Origin: Bacteroidia bacterium
GTDB taxonomy: Bacteria > Bacteroidota > Bacteroidia > Cytophagales > JAAEPT01
NCBI GenBank assembly: GCA_030431525.1
Contig: JAUIJC010000012.1
Location: forward strand, 1-64,000
Direction: 5' to 3'
Length of the DNA stretch: 64,000 nt
Of this stretch, positions 42,981 to 53,198 are shown piece after piece; the first letter of the stretch is position 1; each line of letters opens with the position of its first letter. The translations under genes and the position numbers were made by a program. The notes below the pieces were generated by a model that saw only the letters and a list, made by a program, of their open reading frames with translations, had not been told where the DNA came from and made no database searches.

Positions 42981-43083
42981 GGCAAGATGGACACAGGTAT
43001 CAAGCTCTGAAGTTATGAAGGGAGGTGATATGAAAATCAGTTCTGCGTAACTTCGGTCAAATCGCAATTTTTATCCTGTCAGA

Positions 43084-44875
43084 ATGCCTAATGAACTCAC
43101 GCCTTTTTATACGTTTTCTCAGTTCTTACAAGAAGATTTAGCCACCTGGGGAAATAAGTTGGTGAAGCATCATGAAAACTGTATGAATGAAGCTCCCAGT
43201 CGGGAGCAAAAAGTTGCATGGAAAAACTGCTTTGAGTTTCTACAAGATGTATTAGCGCCATTTTCTCAGCTGCCAGGAGAAATCATTTTTGAATATGAGC
43301 TTCCTCGAGAAAGGGGAAGGCGACCTGATGTGGTTTTGCTGCTGCAGCATCAGGTATTAATCCTTGAGTTTAAGGATAAGTCCACAGCGAAACAGGCCGA
43401 TTTTGAACAGGCGTTAAATTATAGAAGAGACATTGCCAGCTACCATTCAGCATCGCATGAGCTGGAAATGACTGCGGCATTGGTAGTAACAAAAGGGGCT
43501 GCATCACGTCAAAAGGACAATATTCATATTGTTGGAAAAGAAGGCTTAAGAGACCTGCTCAATGACCTGATTCAAGAATCCATAGTTTCCCCCAAAAAAT
43601 TCTGCAAAGGACTGGATAAATGCGGATTACGAGGCGTTGCCAAGCATTACAGAATCTGCAAGAATTCTATTTCAAGAAGGGACATTTCCTTCTATCAAGA
43701 AGGCCCAAAGTGCAGGTATTCCCCAAACTATTTCACTATTAAAAACCCTGGTTGATACTGCAAAAAGGGAGAACGCTCATTTTTTGGTGTTGATCACAGG
43801 CGTTCCTGGAGCAGGCAAAACATTGGTAGGGCTTCAATTTGTTCATGAAGTTGATGAGGCGATTTACCTTTCAGGGAATGGGCCATTGGTGAATGTTTTG
43901 AGAGATTTATTGGGGCAGCGGTTTGTCCATGATGTGCATGGATTTTTGAAACAGTATGCCAGTAACAATGCGCCACAAGAGCATATTTATGTTTATGATG
44001 AGGCGCAAAGGGCTTGGGACCAACAGAAAGTACAGCAACGAAGGCCTCGTGGTTTTTCTGAGCCAAGTGATTTTATCAGGATAGGAGAGCGGAAAGAATG
44101 GGCAGTGATGTTGGGACTTATTGGCCAAGGGCAGGAAATCCATTTGGGTGAAGAATCGGGCTTGATGCTATGGAAAGAGGCTTTGGAGGGGGGCGCCAAG
44201 GAATGGAAAGTGTTTTGTCCTGAACAACTCAAAGCGCTATTTGGAACGCCTCAAGTGCATGAACAGTTGAATTTAGATGTGTCTCTTCGAACGCATTTAG
44301 CCGATGATTTACAGGCTTGGACAGAAGCATTGTTGCAAGGAGATATTCAAACTTGTCAGGATCTGATTAAAAAGGTGCGTGGTGAAGGCTTTAGTATTCA
44401 CTTAAAACGTGATTTACCTGCGACCAAAGATCACGTCAAGAATCTTTATGCTGGGACTATTGACAAGCATTATGGCCTAATTGCATCCTCCAAAGGGCAA
44501 GTCCTCAGGCAGTTTGGTGTGGATAATAGTTTTGACGCAACCAAGTCTGTAAATCAAGTGCAGTACTATACGGCTTTACCTAAATCACCCAACTCATGTT
44601 GTCAACTCAATCATGTGGTGACAGAATTTGGTTGTCAAGGCTTGGAGTTAGATTACCCTATCGTTTGTTGGGATGATGATCTGATTTTTAAAAATGGGGG
44701 CTGGGTTGATACGTACCCAAATAGAAAAGCACGGGACTCCTTCAAATTAAGGTTAAATGCCTACAGGGTGTTGCTAACGCGGGGTAGAGACGGAATGGTC
44801 ATTTATATTCCTCCATCCGAAAAACTTGATTCAACTTTTGAGCTTATCAAGCAAGCAGTAACTCCTTCAAGCTAA
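43084..44875 (+). pseudogene. Frameshifted nuclease-DUF2075 helicase protein
   Basis: Two overlapping frames make one protein of about 595 aa. The N-terminal half has a PD-(D/E)xK nuclease core (GRRPDVVLLLQHQVLILEFKDKS). The C-terminal half is a DUF2075/Schlafen-3-like NTPase with Walker A GVPGAGKTLVG, Walker B YVYDEAQRAW, and QGLELDYPIVCWDD plus RVLLTRGRDGMVIYIP (motif VI). The shift lies in CCCCCAAAAAA at 43589-43599; deleting one A restores ...SPKNSAKDWINADYEALPS.... Either a pseudogene, a phase-variable gene, or a sequence error. These proteins occur near defence and mobile genes. No partner was seen. Confidence 0.78.
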
Positions 44876-44892
44876 TCTAAATAGGTCAAGTA

Positions 44893-44925
44893 CCACAGAG
44901 AACTCAATCGCCTGAGCTCTCTGTG
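44893..44925. repeat. Short CACAGAGA hairpin
   Basis: CACAGAGAACTCA pairs with TGAGCTCTCTGTG around ATCGCC (one mismatch). Sequence resembles the ends of the ACCACGGAG-family repeats (ACCACAGAGAA). It lies between convergent genes and may act as a terminator without a T-run. Confidence 0.55.
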
Positions 44926-44938
44926 AACTTACTTAGCA

Positions 44939-45337
44939 TTATTGGTTGCTTATTTTTTTAACCGCAGGAATATCAGCTGGTGCCCATTCTAAACCCATAA
45001 GCTTGTGGGGAGGAAGCCACACAAGTTTTGCATGTTCAGCATTTTGGGGAGTTCCTTTTCTAATTTTCGAATGGAAGGTTTGAAGATGTACCCTAAACGC
45101 CCCATAGTCATGAAGGGTGTCTTCAACCATGTTGAAAACATCTATTTCACAATGGAGCTCTTCTTGGATTTCACGCTTAAGCGTTTGTTCAGGTTGCTCA
45201 CCATCTTCCACCTTGCCTCCTGGAAATTCCCAAAGGTTGGGTAGTGACATTTTTTCCGAGCGTAGTGCGCAAAGAATCTCTCCTTGTGCATTGGAAATGA
45301 TCGCCCCAACTACCCGTATTGTTTCTTTATGTGCCAA
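44939..45337 (-). CDS. NUDIX hydrolase, MutT-like
   Basis: A 132-aa protein. The Nudix box GGKVEDGEQPEQTLKREIQE-ELHCEI matches G-x5-E-x7-R-E-U-x-E-E-x-G-U and sits in WEFPGGKVE context, as in 8-oxo-dGTP diphosphatases. The ISNAQGEILCALRSEKMSLP strand is also MutT-like. It cleans oxidised nucleotides from the pool. The spondin-domain gene ends 12 bases upstream on the same strand, so they may be co-transcribed. The gene name is not certain because several MutT-like enzymes look alike. Confidence 0.88.
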   Translation of the reverse strand: MAHKETIRVVGAIISNAQGEILCALRSEKMSLPNLWEFPGGKVEDGEQPEQTLKREIQEELHCEIDVFNMVEDTLHDYGAFRVHLQTFHSKIRKGTPQNAEHAKLVWLPPHKLMGLEWAPADIPAVKKISNQ

Positions 45338-45349
45338 GGGGATGAAGCT

Positions 45350-46027
45350 TTATTTCCTCTTAAAAGTAAACTTCGCCATGCTTGGCGTAACCGCTGAACC
45401 ATTTCCCAAAGGCGCTGAAGTGATTTTTGCGATGTTCTCGGCTGGGTTGGTATCGTCGTTTGGGGAAGTGAAATTAAATCCGCTGTCCGTGCCGGCATCA
45501 TACGCCTCGGTTTCCACGGTGAGGCTATCCAAGAAAGTGCCATTTTCATAGAGGGCCACATTCTCCACGGCAACAAACCAATCTGGGCTTGGGGCAATCA
45601 TGCTCACCACGGTTACCAACGGATATTCTTTGGAGACTTCAATTTCGAAGGTGGTACTGCTGGTGCCAGTTGGCAGTCCGCCAGCTACAAATTCATCTTC
45701 TATTAAATCGGTGTCGTCCTCCAGCTGGTCAATTTCCGCATTAAGAATGTCAGTTCCACCAGTTTCGGCCATGTCTTCCATGCCTTCGCTGGCCAACTCA
45801 CCTTCCTTAAAGAAGGAAACGCCTTCTTTGTGTACCATGCCAATGGCTGGCGAAAAGTGGTCATTATCAGGGAAATCTGTTGGGTGGCTGGTGCTGTCCC
45901 AAGTTCCTGTAAAAGTGACAACATAGGTGACATCATCGTCAATGTTGCTCTCATCATCGTCGTTGTTACAAGAGGCAAATGCCAAGGTGCCAATGCCAAG
46001 TAAAAGGAGTTTTTTGAAAGTGTTCAT
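45350..46027 (-). CDS. Spondin-domain lipoprotein
   Basis: A 225-aa lipoprotein from the ATG at 46027 with lipobox AFASC followed by NNDDDESN. It carries a spondin_N domain: YVVTFTGTWDSTSHPTDFPD, HFSPAIGMVHKEGVSFFKEG, GMEDMAETGGT, PLVTVVSMIAPSPDWFVAVE, and YDAGTDSGFNF. In animals this domain is found in extracellular matrix proteins, with the SPDWFVG and DAGTDSG motifs forming a metal-binding/adhesion surface. In Bacteroidota it is a known but uncharacterised surface lipoprotein family. The frame to 46165 extends upstream but lacks a signal peptide. Confidence 0.85.
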   Translation of the reverse strand: MNTFKKLLLLGIGTLAFASCNNDDDESNIDDDVTYVVTFTGTWDSTSHPTDFPDNDHFSPAIGMVHKEGVSFFKEGELASEGMEDMAETGGTDILNAEIDQLEDDTDLIEDEFVAGGLPTGTSSTTFEIEVSKEYPLVTVVSMIAPSPDWFVAVENVALYENGTFLDSLTVETEAYDAGTDSGFNFTSPNDDTNPAENIAKITSAPLGNGSAVTPSMAKFTFKRK

Positions 46028-46285
46028 GGTCAAAGATTTATGTGCGTAACGTTTCCAATAACGTAATGTTGTGGAAGCTTTCCGAACGAAAATTTCGGCA
46101 TTCCGCTTAGGAATGTTGAATTTGCATGTTCTCGGCTTAGCATTTTGGGTAGTTGTACAAAGCATAATGTATCAAGTACACTGATTGCCCAATGGAACCA
46201 TTCATGGTACAGAATACATTGTACTTGAAACAGCGCTAAGCCTTATCCTTTCCGAGTCGATTCTGGTTCGGAATGACTCCCATAT

Positions 46286-47644
46286 ATGAAGTTTACAGAT
46301 CTTGGGCTCATCGAGCCAATATTGAACGCCCTCCAAGAGGAAGGCTACGAGCAACCGACACCTATCCAAGGCCAGTCCATTCCTTTGATTTTGGAAGGCA
46401 GGGATTTGTTGGGTTGTGCACAAACCGGCACGGGTAAAACTGCCGCATTTTCGATTCCTACCCTTCAAATCTTGCAAGGCAAGGTGACCAAGGGGAAACC
46501 GAAAATTAAAGCCTTGATTTTGACGCCAACTCGTGAGTTGGCCATTCAAATTGGAGAGAGTCTTGAAGCCTATGGGCGATTTTTACCCTTGAGGCATACC
46601 GTCATCTTTGGTGGCGTGACTCAAAAGCGCCAAACCGATGCATTGGCCAAAGGTATTGACGTGTTGGTAGCGACACCGGGACGCTTGTTGGACTTGATGG
46701 GACAGGGTTTTATTGACCTTTCAGCCATCGAGTTTTTCGTGTTGGATGAGGCCGACCGCATGTTGGATATGGGCTTTGTGCATGACGTAAAACGCGTTAT
46801 CAAACAATTGCCTTCCAAGCGTCAGTCCTTGTTCTTCTCGGCTACCATGCCACCGTCGATTGTTGAATTGGCGGGAACAATTTTGACCAATCCAGCCAAG
46901 GTGGAGGTGGCGCCAGTTTCTTCTACGGCGGAAACTATTCAGCAGTCAGTATTCTATGTAGGCAAACGCGACAAGCGCAAACTCTTGGTGCATTTGCTCG
47001 CCAACGAAGACATTGACCGTGTGCTGGTCTTTACCCGAACCAAGCACGGAGCCAACCGTGTGGTGAAGGATTTGGACAAGGCGGGCATCACTGCCGAGGC
47101 GATTCACGGGAACAAATCTCAGAATGCTCGACAGAATGCTCTGAACAATTTCAAGTGCAAGATTACTCGTGTGTTGGTGGCCACTGACATCGCCGCTCGT
47201 GGTATTGATGTGGATGAATTGACATACGTCATCAACTTCGAGTTGCCGAATATTCCAGAAACTTACGTTCACCGTATCGGTCGTTCGGGACGAGCTGGAG
47301 CTGATGGCGTGGCTTATTCCTTCTGTGATTTGGAGGAAAAGCCTTACATGCGGGATATCAATAAACTGATCAAGCAACAGGTTCCTGTGGTGGAGGATCA
47401 CCCATATCCGTTGGACGAAGAGGCTGAAAGGCAACACGCCAAAGAAAATCCTCCACAACAACGAGGAGGAGGTCGTCGTCAAGGTGGCAATCGCCCGAAA
47501 GGTGGCGGTGGCGGTCAACGTCCTAAAGCAAAAGGCCAAGGCAATGGCAATTCACGCGGAGGAAATTCTGGCGGTGCCGGAAATGGCCGAAGTGGTGGTG
47601 GATTTAAGAAAAAAGGAGGGAAACCTCGTTTTAAGCGCGACTAA
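46286..47644 (+). CDS. DEAD-box RNA helicase, RhlE-like
   Basis: A 452-aa helicase. Q motif ([26 protein letters not shown]), motif [29 protein letters not shown] ([13 protein letters not shown]), [25 protein letters not shown] and [10 protein letters not shown] are all present. The C-terminal 65 residues are a basic Gly/Arg-rich tail ([18 protein letters not shown]), a low-complexity RNA-binding region. It unwinds RNA duplexes in ribosome assembly or decay. This tail could undergo slippage. Followed by a long hairpin. Confidence 0.92.
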   Translation: MKFTDLGLIEPILNALQEEGYEQPTPIQGQSIPLILEGRDLLGCAQTGTGKTAAFSIPTLQILQGKVTKGKPKIKALILTPTRELAIQIGESLEAYGRFLPLRHTVIFGGVTQKRQTDALAKGIDVLVATPGRLLDLMGQGFIDLSAIEFFVLDEADRMLDMGFVHDVKRVIKQLPSKRQSLFFSATMPPSIVELAGTILTNPAKVEVAPVSSTAETIQQSVFYVGKRDKRKLLVHLLANEDIDRVLVFTRTKHGANRVVKDLDKAGITAEAIHGNKSQNARQNALNNFKCKITRVLVATDIAARGIDVDELTYVINFELPNIPETYVHRIGRSGRAGADGVAYSFCDLEEKPYMRDINKLIKQQVPVVEDHPYPLDEEAERQHAKENPPQQRGGGRRQGGNRPKGGGGGQRPKAKGQGNGNSRGGNSGGAGNGRSGGGFKKKGGKPRFKRD

Positions 47645-47652
47645 TTTTAGAA

Positions 47653-47745
47653 TTTTAAACCACGGAGAAAGGGAGAAAAGGAGCAGGTTGTCATTCAAAT
47701 TTGAACGATAAGGGTCTCCTTTCCTCCCTTTCTCCGTGGTTTAAA
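47653..47745. repeat. Long ACCACGGAG-family hairpin
   Basis: The left arm TTTTAAACCACGGAGAAAGG and the right arm CCCTTTCTCCGTGGTTTAAA complement each other over about 30 bases, with a central ~30-base loop. Same family as 41562-41675. It begins nine bases after the helicase stop. Confidence 0.85.
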
Positions 47746-47805
47746 AAAGAAATCTCCTGAACCTTTCTTTCAAAAGTGTTCTCTGTGGTTCAATAATTTA
47801 TAGGC

Positions 47806-47813
47806 TAACTTTG
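47806..47813 (+). promoter_or_regulatory. Candidate -7 box of dnaG
   Basis: TAACTTTGCA, the frequent Bacteroidota -7 form TAnnTTTGC, lies 28 bases upstream of the dnaG start. There is no clear -33 TTG at normal spacing. Confidence 0.45.
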
Positions 47814-47841
47814 CATCAGGAAAACCAATCCGTAAAGCGTT

Positions 47842-49833
47842 GTGATTCCAAAGGATACGGTAGATAAGATTTACGACAGCATCGACATCGTGGAGGTGTT
47901 GGGCGACTTTGTGGAACTGAAAAAGAAAGGCCGGAACATGTGGGCCTGCTGTCCGTTCCACAACGAAAAAACGCCTTCCTTCTCGGTTGCGCCCGAAAAG
48001 GGCATCTACAAGTGCTTCGGCTGTGGCGTGGCGGGTGACTCCGTCAAGTTCGTCATGGAGCACGAGGGGATGAGCTATGTCGAGGCGCTTCGTTATCTGG
48101 CAGGAAAGTACAACATCGAGATTGTCGAGGTGGAAGCCTCGCCTGAGCAACAACAGCAGAAGAGCGAGAAGGACAACCTTTACATCGTTCTTGATTACGC
48201 CAAGGCGTACTACCGCAACAATTTGGAGAACAATCCGATGGGTCAGGCCATCGGTAAAAGTTATTTCCGCGAACGCGGATTTACAGAAAATACGATTGAG
48301 GCCTTTGATTTGGGCTATTCCATGGACGAGTGGGATGGTCTGAGCAAAAAGGCCCAGAAGGATCATCACAATATCGAGACCTTGGAAAAGGCTGGTCTCT
48401 TGCGTCGCAAAGAGGACCGTGTCTATGATTATTTCCGTGGTCGCGTCATTTTTCCTATCCACAACCTTTCGGGCAAAGTCATCGCCTTTGGCGCCCGAAT
48501 CCTGACCAACGATAAGAGCCAGCCCAAGTACCTCAACTCACCGGAGACTGAGGTTTATAAAAAGAGCAAGGTTCTTTACGGGATCTACCAAGCCAAGAAC
48601 GCCATTCGCCAACAGGACAACTGTTATTTGGTGGAGGGTTATACCGATGTGATTTCCCTTTATCAGGCAGGTGTTCAAAACGTGGTGGGCTCCTCAGGAA
48701 CCTCCCTCACCGAAGGGCAGGTGCGTTTGGTGAACCGTTTCACCAAAAACATCACCGTTCTTTATGATGGTGACTCGGCCGGACTCAAGGCTTCCATGCG
48801 TGGTGTGGATATCATTCTGTCTGAGGGCATGGATGTGCATGCGGTGTCTTTCCCTGAAGGGGAGGACCCTGACAGCTATGTCCGCAAAATTGGTAGTTCC
48901 GCCTTCCAGAAATATCTGGAGGAAAACCGCCAAGACTTCATTTCCTTTAAGGTCAGCGTCTATTTGGCGGAGGCTGGAAATGACCCTGTGAAAAAGGCGG
49001 AGGCCATTTCCGAGATTGTGGAAAGTATTGCCAAGGTGCCCGATGGCATTCGTCAGGCTGTTTTTATCCAGCAATGCGCGAATCTCTTGGGCGTTTCTGA
49101 GGATGTACTCAACCGTGAGCTGGACAAAAAACTGAATCGGAACATCCAGCAGGAGCGCAAGCGCCAAGAGCGTGAGGCGAGAAGGGCTCAGAACAAACCT
49201 ACTCAGCCTTCCTCGCAGGGGCTACCGCCGGATTTGCCTCCTGAGGATATTTATGTTCCTATTCCAGATGAATATTTGGCGCAGGAGGCAGGCTTGCCAC
49301 CTGTGGTTGATCACGGGAATAAATCCACCCATAAGTCGGAATGGGAAACCATCCGCTTCCTGATTCATTACGGCGCCATCGAACTCGACGACGGGAGTTT
49401 CTTGGGGCAGTTCCTTTTGCAGGAAATTGCAGAAGTGGAATTTAAGGATGCTCGCTTGGCCCAGATTGTTAGCGTCTACCGCGAAAAATTGGAGGAGGGT
49501 GTGATGGCCGAACCAAAGCATTTTCTCCAAAGTCCCGACGAGGAAACCAAGCAAGTCATCGTGGAAATGCTCGCCGATGTCGAGGACCTCAGCGAAGGTT
49601 GGGAACAACGTGAAATCTATGTTTCCGATGAATCCAAGGACCTTTCAAAGGCCCTCGTCAATGGTGTCCTTCGCCTGAAATGGCGCAAGGTCCGCCAAAT
49701 GCTAAAGGATAACCAACCCAAGCTTCTGGAGGCGAAAACGCCGGAGGAAACCATGGAGGCGATTCAGGAATACCAGCAGTTGAAGCAGATGGAAGCCGAG
49801 CTTGCGAAGATGCTGGGGATTGTGGTGGGGTGA
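47842..49833 (+). CDS. dnaG: DNA primase
   Basis: A 663-aa primase. The N-terminal CHC2 zinc ribbon reads CPFHNEKTPSFSVAPEKGIY, then CFGC; the TOPRIM core shows YLVEGYTDVISLYQAG, VVGSSGTSLTEGQ and VLYDGDSAGL (acidic metal ligands). A C-terminal helical domain of about 200 residues binds DnaB. It makes RNA primers for both strands. The GTG start at 47842 gives the standard IPKDTVDKIYDSIDIVEVL N-terminus. The glutamine/arginine-rich hinge (NIQQERKRQEREARRAQ) precedes a proline linker. Confidence 0.95.
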   Translation: MIPKDTVDKIYDSIDIVEVLGDFVELKKKGRNMWACCPFHNEKTPSFSVAPEKGIYKCFGCGVAGDSVKFVMEHEGMSYVEALRYLAGKYNIEIVEVEASPEQQQQKSEKDNLYIVLDYAKAYYRNNLENNPMGQAIGKSYFRERGFTENTIEAFDLGYSMDEWDGLSKKAQKDHHNIETLEKAGLLRRKEDRVYDYFRGRVIFPIHNLSGKVIAFGARILTNDKSQPKYLNSPETEVYKKSKVLYGIYQAKNAIRQQDNCYLVEGYTDVISLYQAGVQNVVGSSGTSLTEGQVRLVNRFTKNITVLYDGDSAGLKASMRGVDIILSEGMDVHAVSFPEGEDPDSYVRKIGSSAFQKYLEENRQDFISFKVSVYLAEAGNDPVKKAEAISEIVESIAKVPDGIRQAVFIQQCANLLGVSEDVLNRELDKKLNRNIQQERKRQEREARRAQNKPTQPSSQGLPPDLPPEDIYVPIPDEYLAQEAGLPPVVDHGNKSTHKSEWETIRFLIHYGAIELDDGSFLGQFLLQEIAEVEFKDARLAQIVSVYREKLEEGVMAEPKHFLQSPDEETKQVIVEMLADVEDLSEGWEQREIYVSDESKDLSKALVNGVLRLKWRKVRQMLKDNQPKLLEAKTPEETMEAIQEYQQLKQMEAELAKMLGIVVG

Positions 49834-49953
49834 TGAAAGCTCATTTTAGTTCGAAATTTTTAGGTTTTTCCACTCAAGAAAACATCCATTATTTCTGCAC
49901 TTACGTTGCTTTTTAGCTTGGAATGGAGGTTTTAAGGTGGGATATTCGAAGCC

Positions 49954-51456
49954 ATGTTTAATAAGCAATTTCTTTTCTCGAAAAGGGAGTGTCCCTGTTT
50001 AGAGGGTTGGAACCGAAATGATTTCAAAGATTATTTCCTTTACACTCATCCTGAGTTGAATTTTTCTCGAGAGGAGAATGAAAGTCTTGAAGTGTTTTTG
50101 GTGGGGGATATACTTGATGCGGAAAACACGAGTCTCACCAATCAAGAAATACTTGGGGATGTCCTAGCAAAAAATGATTCCCCATCAGCCCTATTGGAGG
50201 CATTTGGTCACTATTGTGGTGGGTTTCTCGTCTTTGTTGACGATAGAAGCTCTGATGAACAATTTGTTTTTGGGGATACAGCCGTAACTCGGGAGCTATT
50301 TTATTACCAGGTTGGACCAACGGAAATAATTGCTGGTTCTCAACCTAACATTATAGAGAAAGTACAATCCTTGGAGAAGTACTCAAGCCAGGAGGCAAGA
50401 TCGTTTTATGAATCTCCAATTTTTTCGAGTAAGCAGGTCTATGTGGGGGACCAGACAGAGTATATGGGCGTTCGTAGACTTAAGCCCAATAAGGTCTTAA
50501 ATATTAAGACTGGTAATTTTGATCGATTTTTTCCAAGGAAACCCTTGGAATCTTTAGCCCTTGATGAAACTGTAGAAAAGGCAGCCAAATCTATTCAGGG
50601 CTTTTTAGAGGCTGCTTCCAAAAGGCAGCAACTTGCCATACCTGTAACTGCTGGATGGGAGAGCAGAGTTTTACTGGCTGCCAGTAAACGGATAAAGGAG
50701 CAGGTGTACTATTTTGTGGTTAAACACCCTGGGTATACTGATGATCATCCTGATATAAAAATTCCCCAGAAGTTACTTCAAAGGTTAGGGTTGAAGTTGA
50801 ATGTGTTGGAGTATCCCCAGGATGTTCAATTGACCAATAATGAGAGAGAGGAAATTTTGCAGGATTTTTCAAATCCAAGATTTCGAATTTTCAACTATGT
50901 TCGCCACGCTCTAGCTAATAACTTCACTGGTAAGTTAGTGGTGAATGGCAATGTGAGTGAGGTGGCTAGGATGCAATGGGATGAAATTGACTTTCCATCA
51001 GCTTGGTCCGTCGCTGTGGCTCAGGAATGCTCGAATTCAGAGTATGCCTCAAAGATTTATAAAGATTGGTTCGAGGAGGCTTCTCCAACTTTTGTGGAGA
51101 ATGGATATCGAGTGTCTGACATGTTGTATTGGGAAGAGAATTGCGCAAATGTGGTTGCCAAGACTAATACAGAGTTTGGTTGGAAAACGGAAGTGTTCCA
51201 ACCGTTTAATTCCCGACACTTATTAACAACAATGATGTCGGTGGATAAAAAATACCGACAGAAGCAGAATCCAGAGTTTTATGCCAAAATGGTGAGGTTG
51301 CTTTGGGAAGATTGCCTGACTGAACCGGTTAATCCTGGTTTCAAAAAGCAGGTGATTCGTTGGATGCAGAAATTGGGAGTTTATGGCGTCTACAGGAACG
51401 GTTTATTCAAGCTTCAGATGCTTTTAAGCAGCCAAAAGGGCAAGATAAAGCAGTAG
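49954..51456 (+). CDS. Asparagine-synthase-like protein in a polysaccharide locus
   Basis: A 500-aa protein. The C-terminal half has a PP-loop ATPase core (AIPVTAGWESRVLLAASKRI, the SGGxDS motif replaced by TAGWES), then YYFVVKHPGYTDDHPD and a KLVVNGNVSEVARM turn. The N-terminal half resembles a class II amidotransferase fold (FGHYCGGFLVFVDDRSSDEQ, VFGDTAVTRELFYYQ) but the first residue after Met is Phe, so the nucleophilic Cys1 is missing. It likely forms an amide or related bond with free ammonia in glycan or peptide modification. First gene of a run with methyltransferase, GT and KdsC-like genes. Confidence 0.72.
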   Translation: MFNKQFLFSKRECPCLEGWNRNDFKDYFLYTHPELNFSREENESLEVFLVGDILDAENTSLTNQEILGDVLAKNDSPSALLEAFGHYCGGFLVFVDDRSSDEQFVFGDTAVTRELFYYQVGPTEIIAGSQPNIIEKVQSLEKYSSQEARSFYESPIFSSKQVYVGDQTEYMGVRRLKPNKVLNIKTGNFDRFFPRKPLESLALDETVEKAAKSIQGFLEAASKRQQLAIPVTAGWESRVLLAASKRIKEQVYYFVVKHPGYTDDHPDIKIPQKLLQRLGLKLNVLEYPQDVQLTNNEREEILQDFSNPRFRIFNYVRHALANNFTGKLVVNGNVSEVARMQWDEIDFPSAWSVAVAQECSNSEYASKIYKDWFEEASPTFVENGYRVSDMLYWEENCANVVAKTNTEFGWKTEVFQPFNSRHLLTTMMSVDKKYRQKQNPEFYAKMVRLLWEDCLTEPVNPGFKKQVIRWMQKLGVYGVYRNGLFKLQMLLSSQKGKIKQ

Positions 51457-51486
51457 TAGGGTTGAAAGAGTGAAAAGAAAGTGGTA

Positions 51487-52143
51487 ATGACAAATAAGGA
51501 AGTTTGGTTAGGGCGGTATAGCAAAGCTGCTCTTTCGGAAAAGGATGGTGAAATCCTAAAGCGCTGTGAAGGCAAGCGAGTGCTTGATGTTGGTTGCGTG
51601 GGGCAGGTAAAGTCTTACAAAGGTGATGAGTGGCTGCATGGAAAGATTTCCAAGGTGGCCAACGACCTCGTTGGGGTTGATATAGACAGAGAGGGGGTGT
51701 TAGCCTTGAAGAAGGAGGGACACAACGTTTTTCATTTGGATGACCTAAGCCCTGCCGAGTGGCAGTTTGAGGTTGTGGTGATGGGGGATGTTATCGAGCA
51801 TATTGGTGATGTTCAAGCCTTTCTAAGCTTTTACAAAGAGTTTCTCTCCGACGAAGGAGAGATGATTATTACCACTCCTAACCCATTCAATTTCAGGCAG
51901 CTGATGTCTGTGTTGTTGTTTAAGGAGCCAAGTGTGAACGCCGAACACACCTGTTGGCTTGACCCAATAACCCTTACCGAAGTTTTTGATAGGTCAGGGT
52001 TGAAGATTAAATCATTCCTTTGGTTAAAGGAGTACAGTAATCCCAAAACATTTACTTCCAAGATTACCCATGGCGTGAGTCGGATATTTTACGCAATTAG
52101 GAGGTTCTATTCGCCAAACTTTATGTTTGTGGTGGGGAAATGA
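51487..52143 (+). CDS. Class I SAM-dependent methyltransferase
   Basis: A 218-aa methyltransferase with motif I RVLDVGCVGQVKSY, acidic residue in LVGVDIDREGV, EVVVMGDVIEHIGDV and the LSDEGEMIITTPNPFN strand. The family modifies sugars or small molecules in polysaccharide clusters. ATG 51487 is chosen over a GTG at 51481. Its last four bases overlap the next gene (ATGA), so it is translationally coupled. Confidence 0.85.
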   Translation: MTNKEVWLGRYSKAALSEKDGEILKRCEGKRVLDVGCVGQVKSYKGDEWLHGKISKVANDLVGVDIDREGVLALKKEGHNVFHLDDLSPAEWQFEVVVMGDVIEHIGDVQAFLSFYKEFLSDEGEMIITTPNPFNFRQLMSVLLFKEPSVNAEHTCWLDPITLTEVFDRSGLKIKSFLWLKEYSNPKTFTSKITHGVSRIFYAIRRFYSPNFMFVVGK

Positions 52144-53198
52144 AGAGAGTGTTGATTTGTGTACCCTTTTCCTTGGAGGTGAAACATGCAAGGGTTGCTT
52201 TAGAGGAAAAGATTTTGGTGGAGCAGGGCTGCGAGGTTGACCTATTCTCAGGTAAAGATTCCGTGAGTACCTCATGGTGGGTGAAAGTCTTGAACATCTT
52301 GACCTTAAAGTATTTTGAATGGGGCCATGTTTTTGAGATGGCCAAGAAGGCAAAGGCCTATGATGTGGTTTTGTTTTATAACCTAAAGCTACTGCCCTTA
52401 ACCTTGCTCAATTCAGGAAAGGACAGACGAATGGTTTATCAAACCCTAGATCATAATGTTAGTTACCATTTTTATGAATTGGCAAAGCGGCTTTCTCCTT
52501 TGTCGATTTTCAAGCCTGCAATTGTAAATGTATTCTCCTTTTTTGAACGTCGTTTGAGCCAAAAGGCCGATGCGGTAATGGTCAATTCCTTTCCCTTAGG
52601 AGAATACCTTTCTGGAGCAATTGTTAACTTGTACAGTTCCCCTTTTGAGGGGCTAAGCCTAGGAAGCAATTCTAAAAATCCCTTTGCGCTAATTTACTTT
52701 GGAAAGTTGTCCAAGGAGAAGGGGGCTGAAGAGTCTGTGCATTTGGCGGAAAGCCTAAAGATTCCTTTGTTTTATTTTGGCCGTCTCGGTGATCAGAGCA
52801 CTGAGAAGCTAGTCAAGAACTCTCCATGGGTTAAGTATCAAGGGAATTTTGAGATTGATGCCTTGGGTTTAGAAATTCAAAAGCTTTCTTCCTCATATAA
52901 TCTTCTGGGTGTGAGTTTGATTCACTCCATCCATTTAAGTTATGAGATTCAAGAAGCTAACAAGGATATCGACTACTTGGCTCTCGGAATTCCCATAGTA
53001 GGAAATAGAAGAAGGCCCACCTTTGAAAAAATTGAGATGGGCTGTGGAGTTCTTATGGAGGATGTTGAGCAATTATTTGATTTCCAAGCTTACCGAAAGG
53101 CTAGTAGAAAAGCCTTGAAGCTATATCAGGAAGTCTATGCGCAAGACAACTTTAAAAATCATTTGTTAAAAGCTGTTTTAGGTAAGGGTTCACTATGA
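52140..53198 (+). CDS. Glycosyltransferase, GT4-like
   Basis: A 352-aa predicted glycosyltransferase of the GT-B fold. It has VLICVPFSLEVKHARVALEE, AKAYDVVLFYNLKLLPLTL, NSFPLGEYL, NPFALIYFGKLSKEKGAEE (the sugar-nucleotide strand), and ALGIPIVGNRR. The donor and acceptor are unknown. The first codon overlaps the methyltransferase stop and the end overlaps the KdsC-like gene by four bases, a tight three-gene unit. Confidence 0.75.
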   Translation: MKRVLICVPFSLEVKHARVALEEKILVEQGCEVDLFSGKDSVSTSWWVKVLNILTLKYFEWGHVFEMAKKAKAYDVVLFYNLKLLPLTLLNSGKDRRMVYQTLDHNVSYHFYELAKRLSPLSIFKPAIVNVFSFFERRLSQKADAVMVNSFPLGEYLSGAIVNLYSSPFEGLSLGSNSKNPFALIYFGKLSKEKGAEESVHLAESLKIPLFYFGRLGDQSTEKLVKNSPWVKYQGNFEIDALGLEIQKLSSSYNLLGVSLIHSIHLSYEIQEANKDIDYLALGIPIVGNRRRPTFEKIEMGCGVLMEDVEQLFDFQAYRKASRKALKLYQEVYAQDNFKNHLLKAVLGKGSL

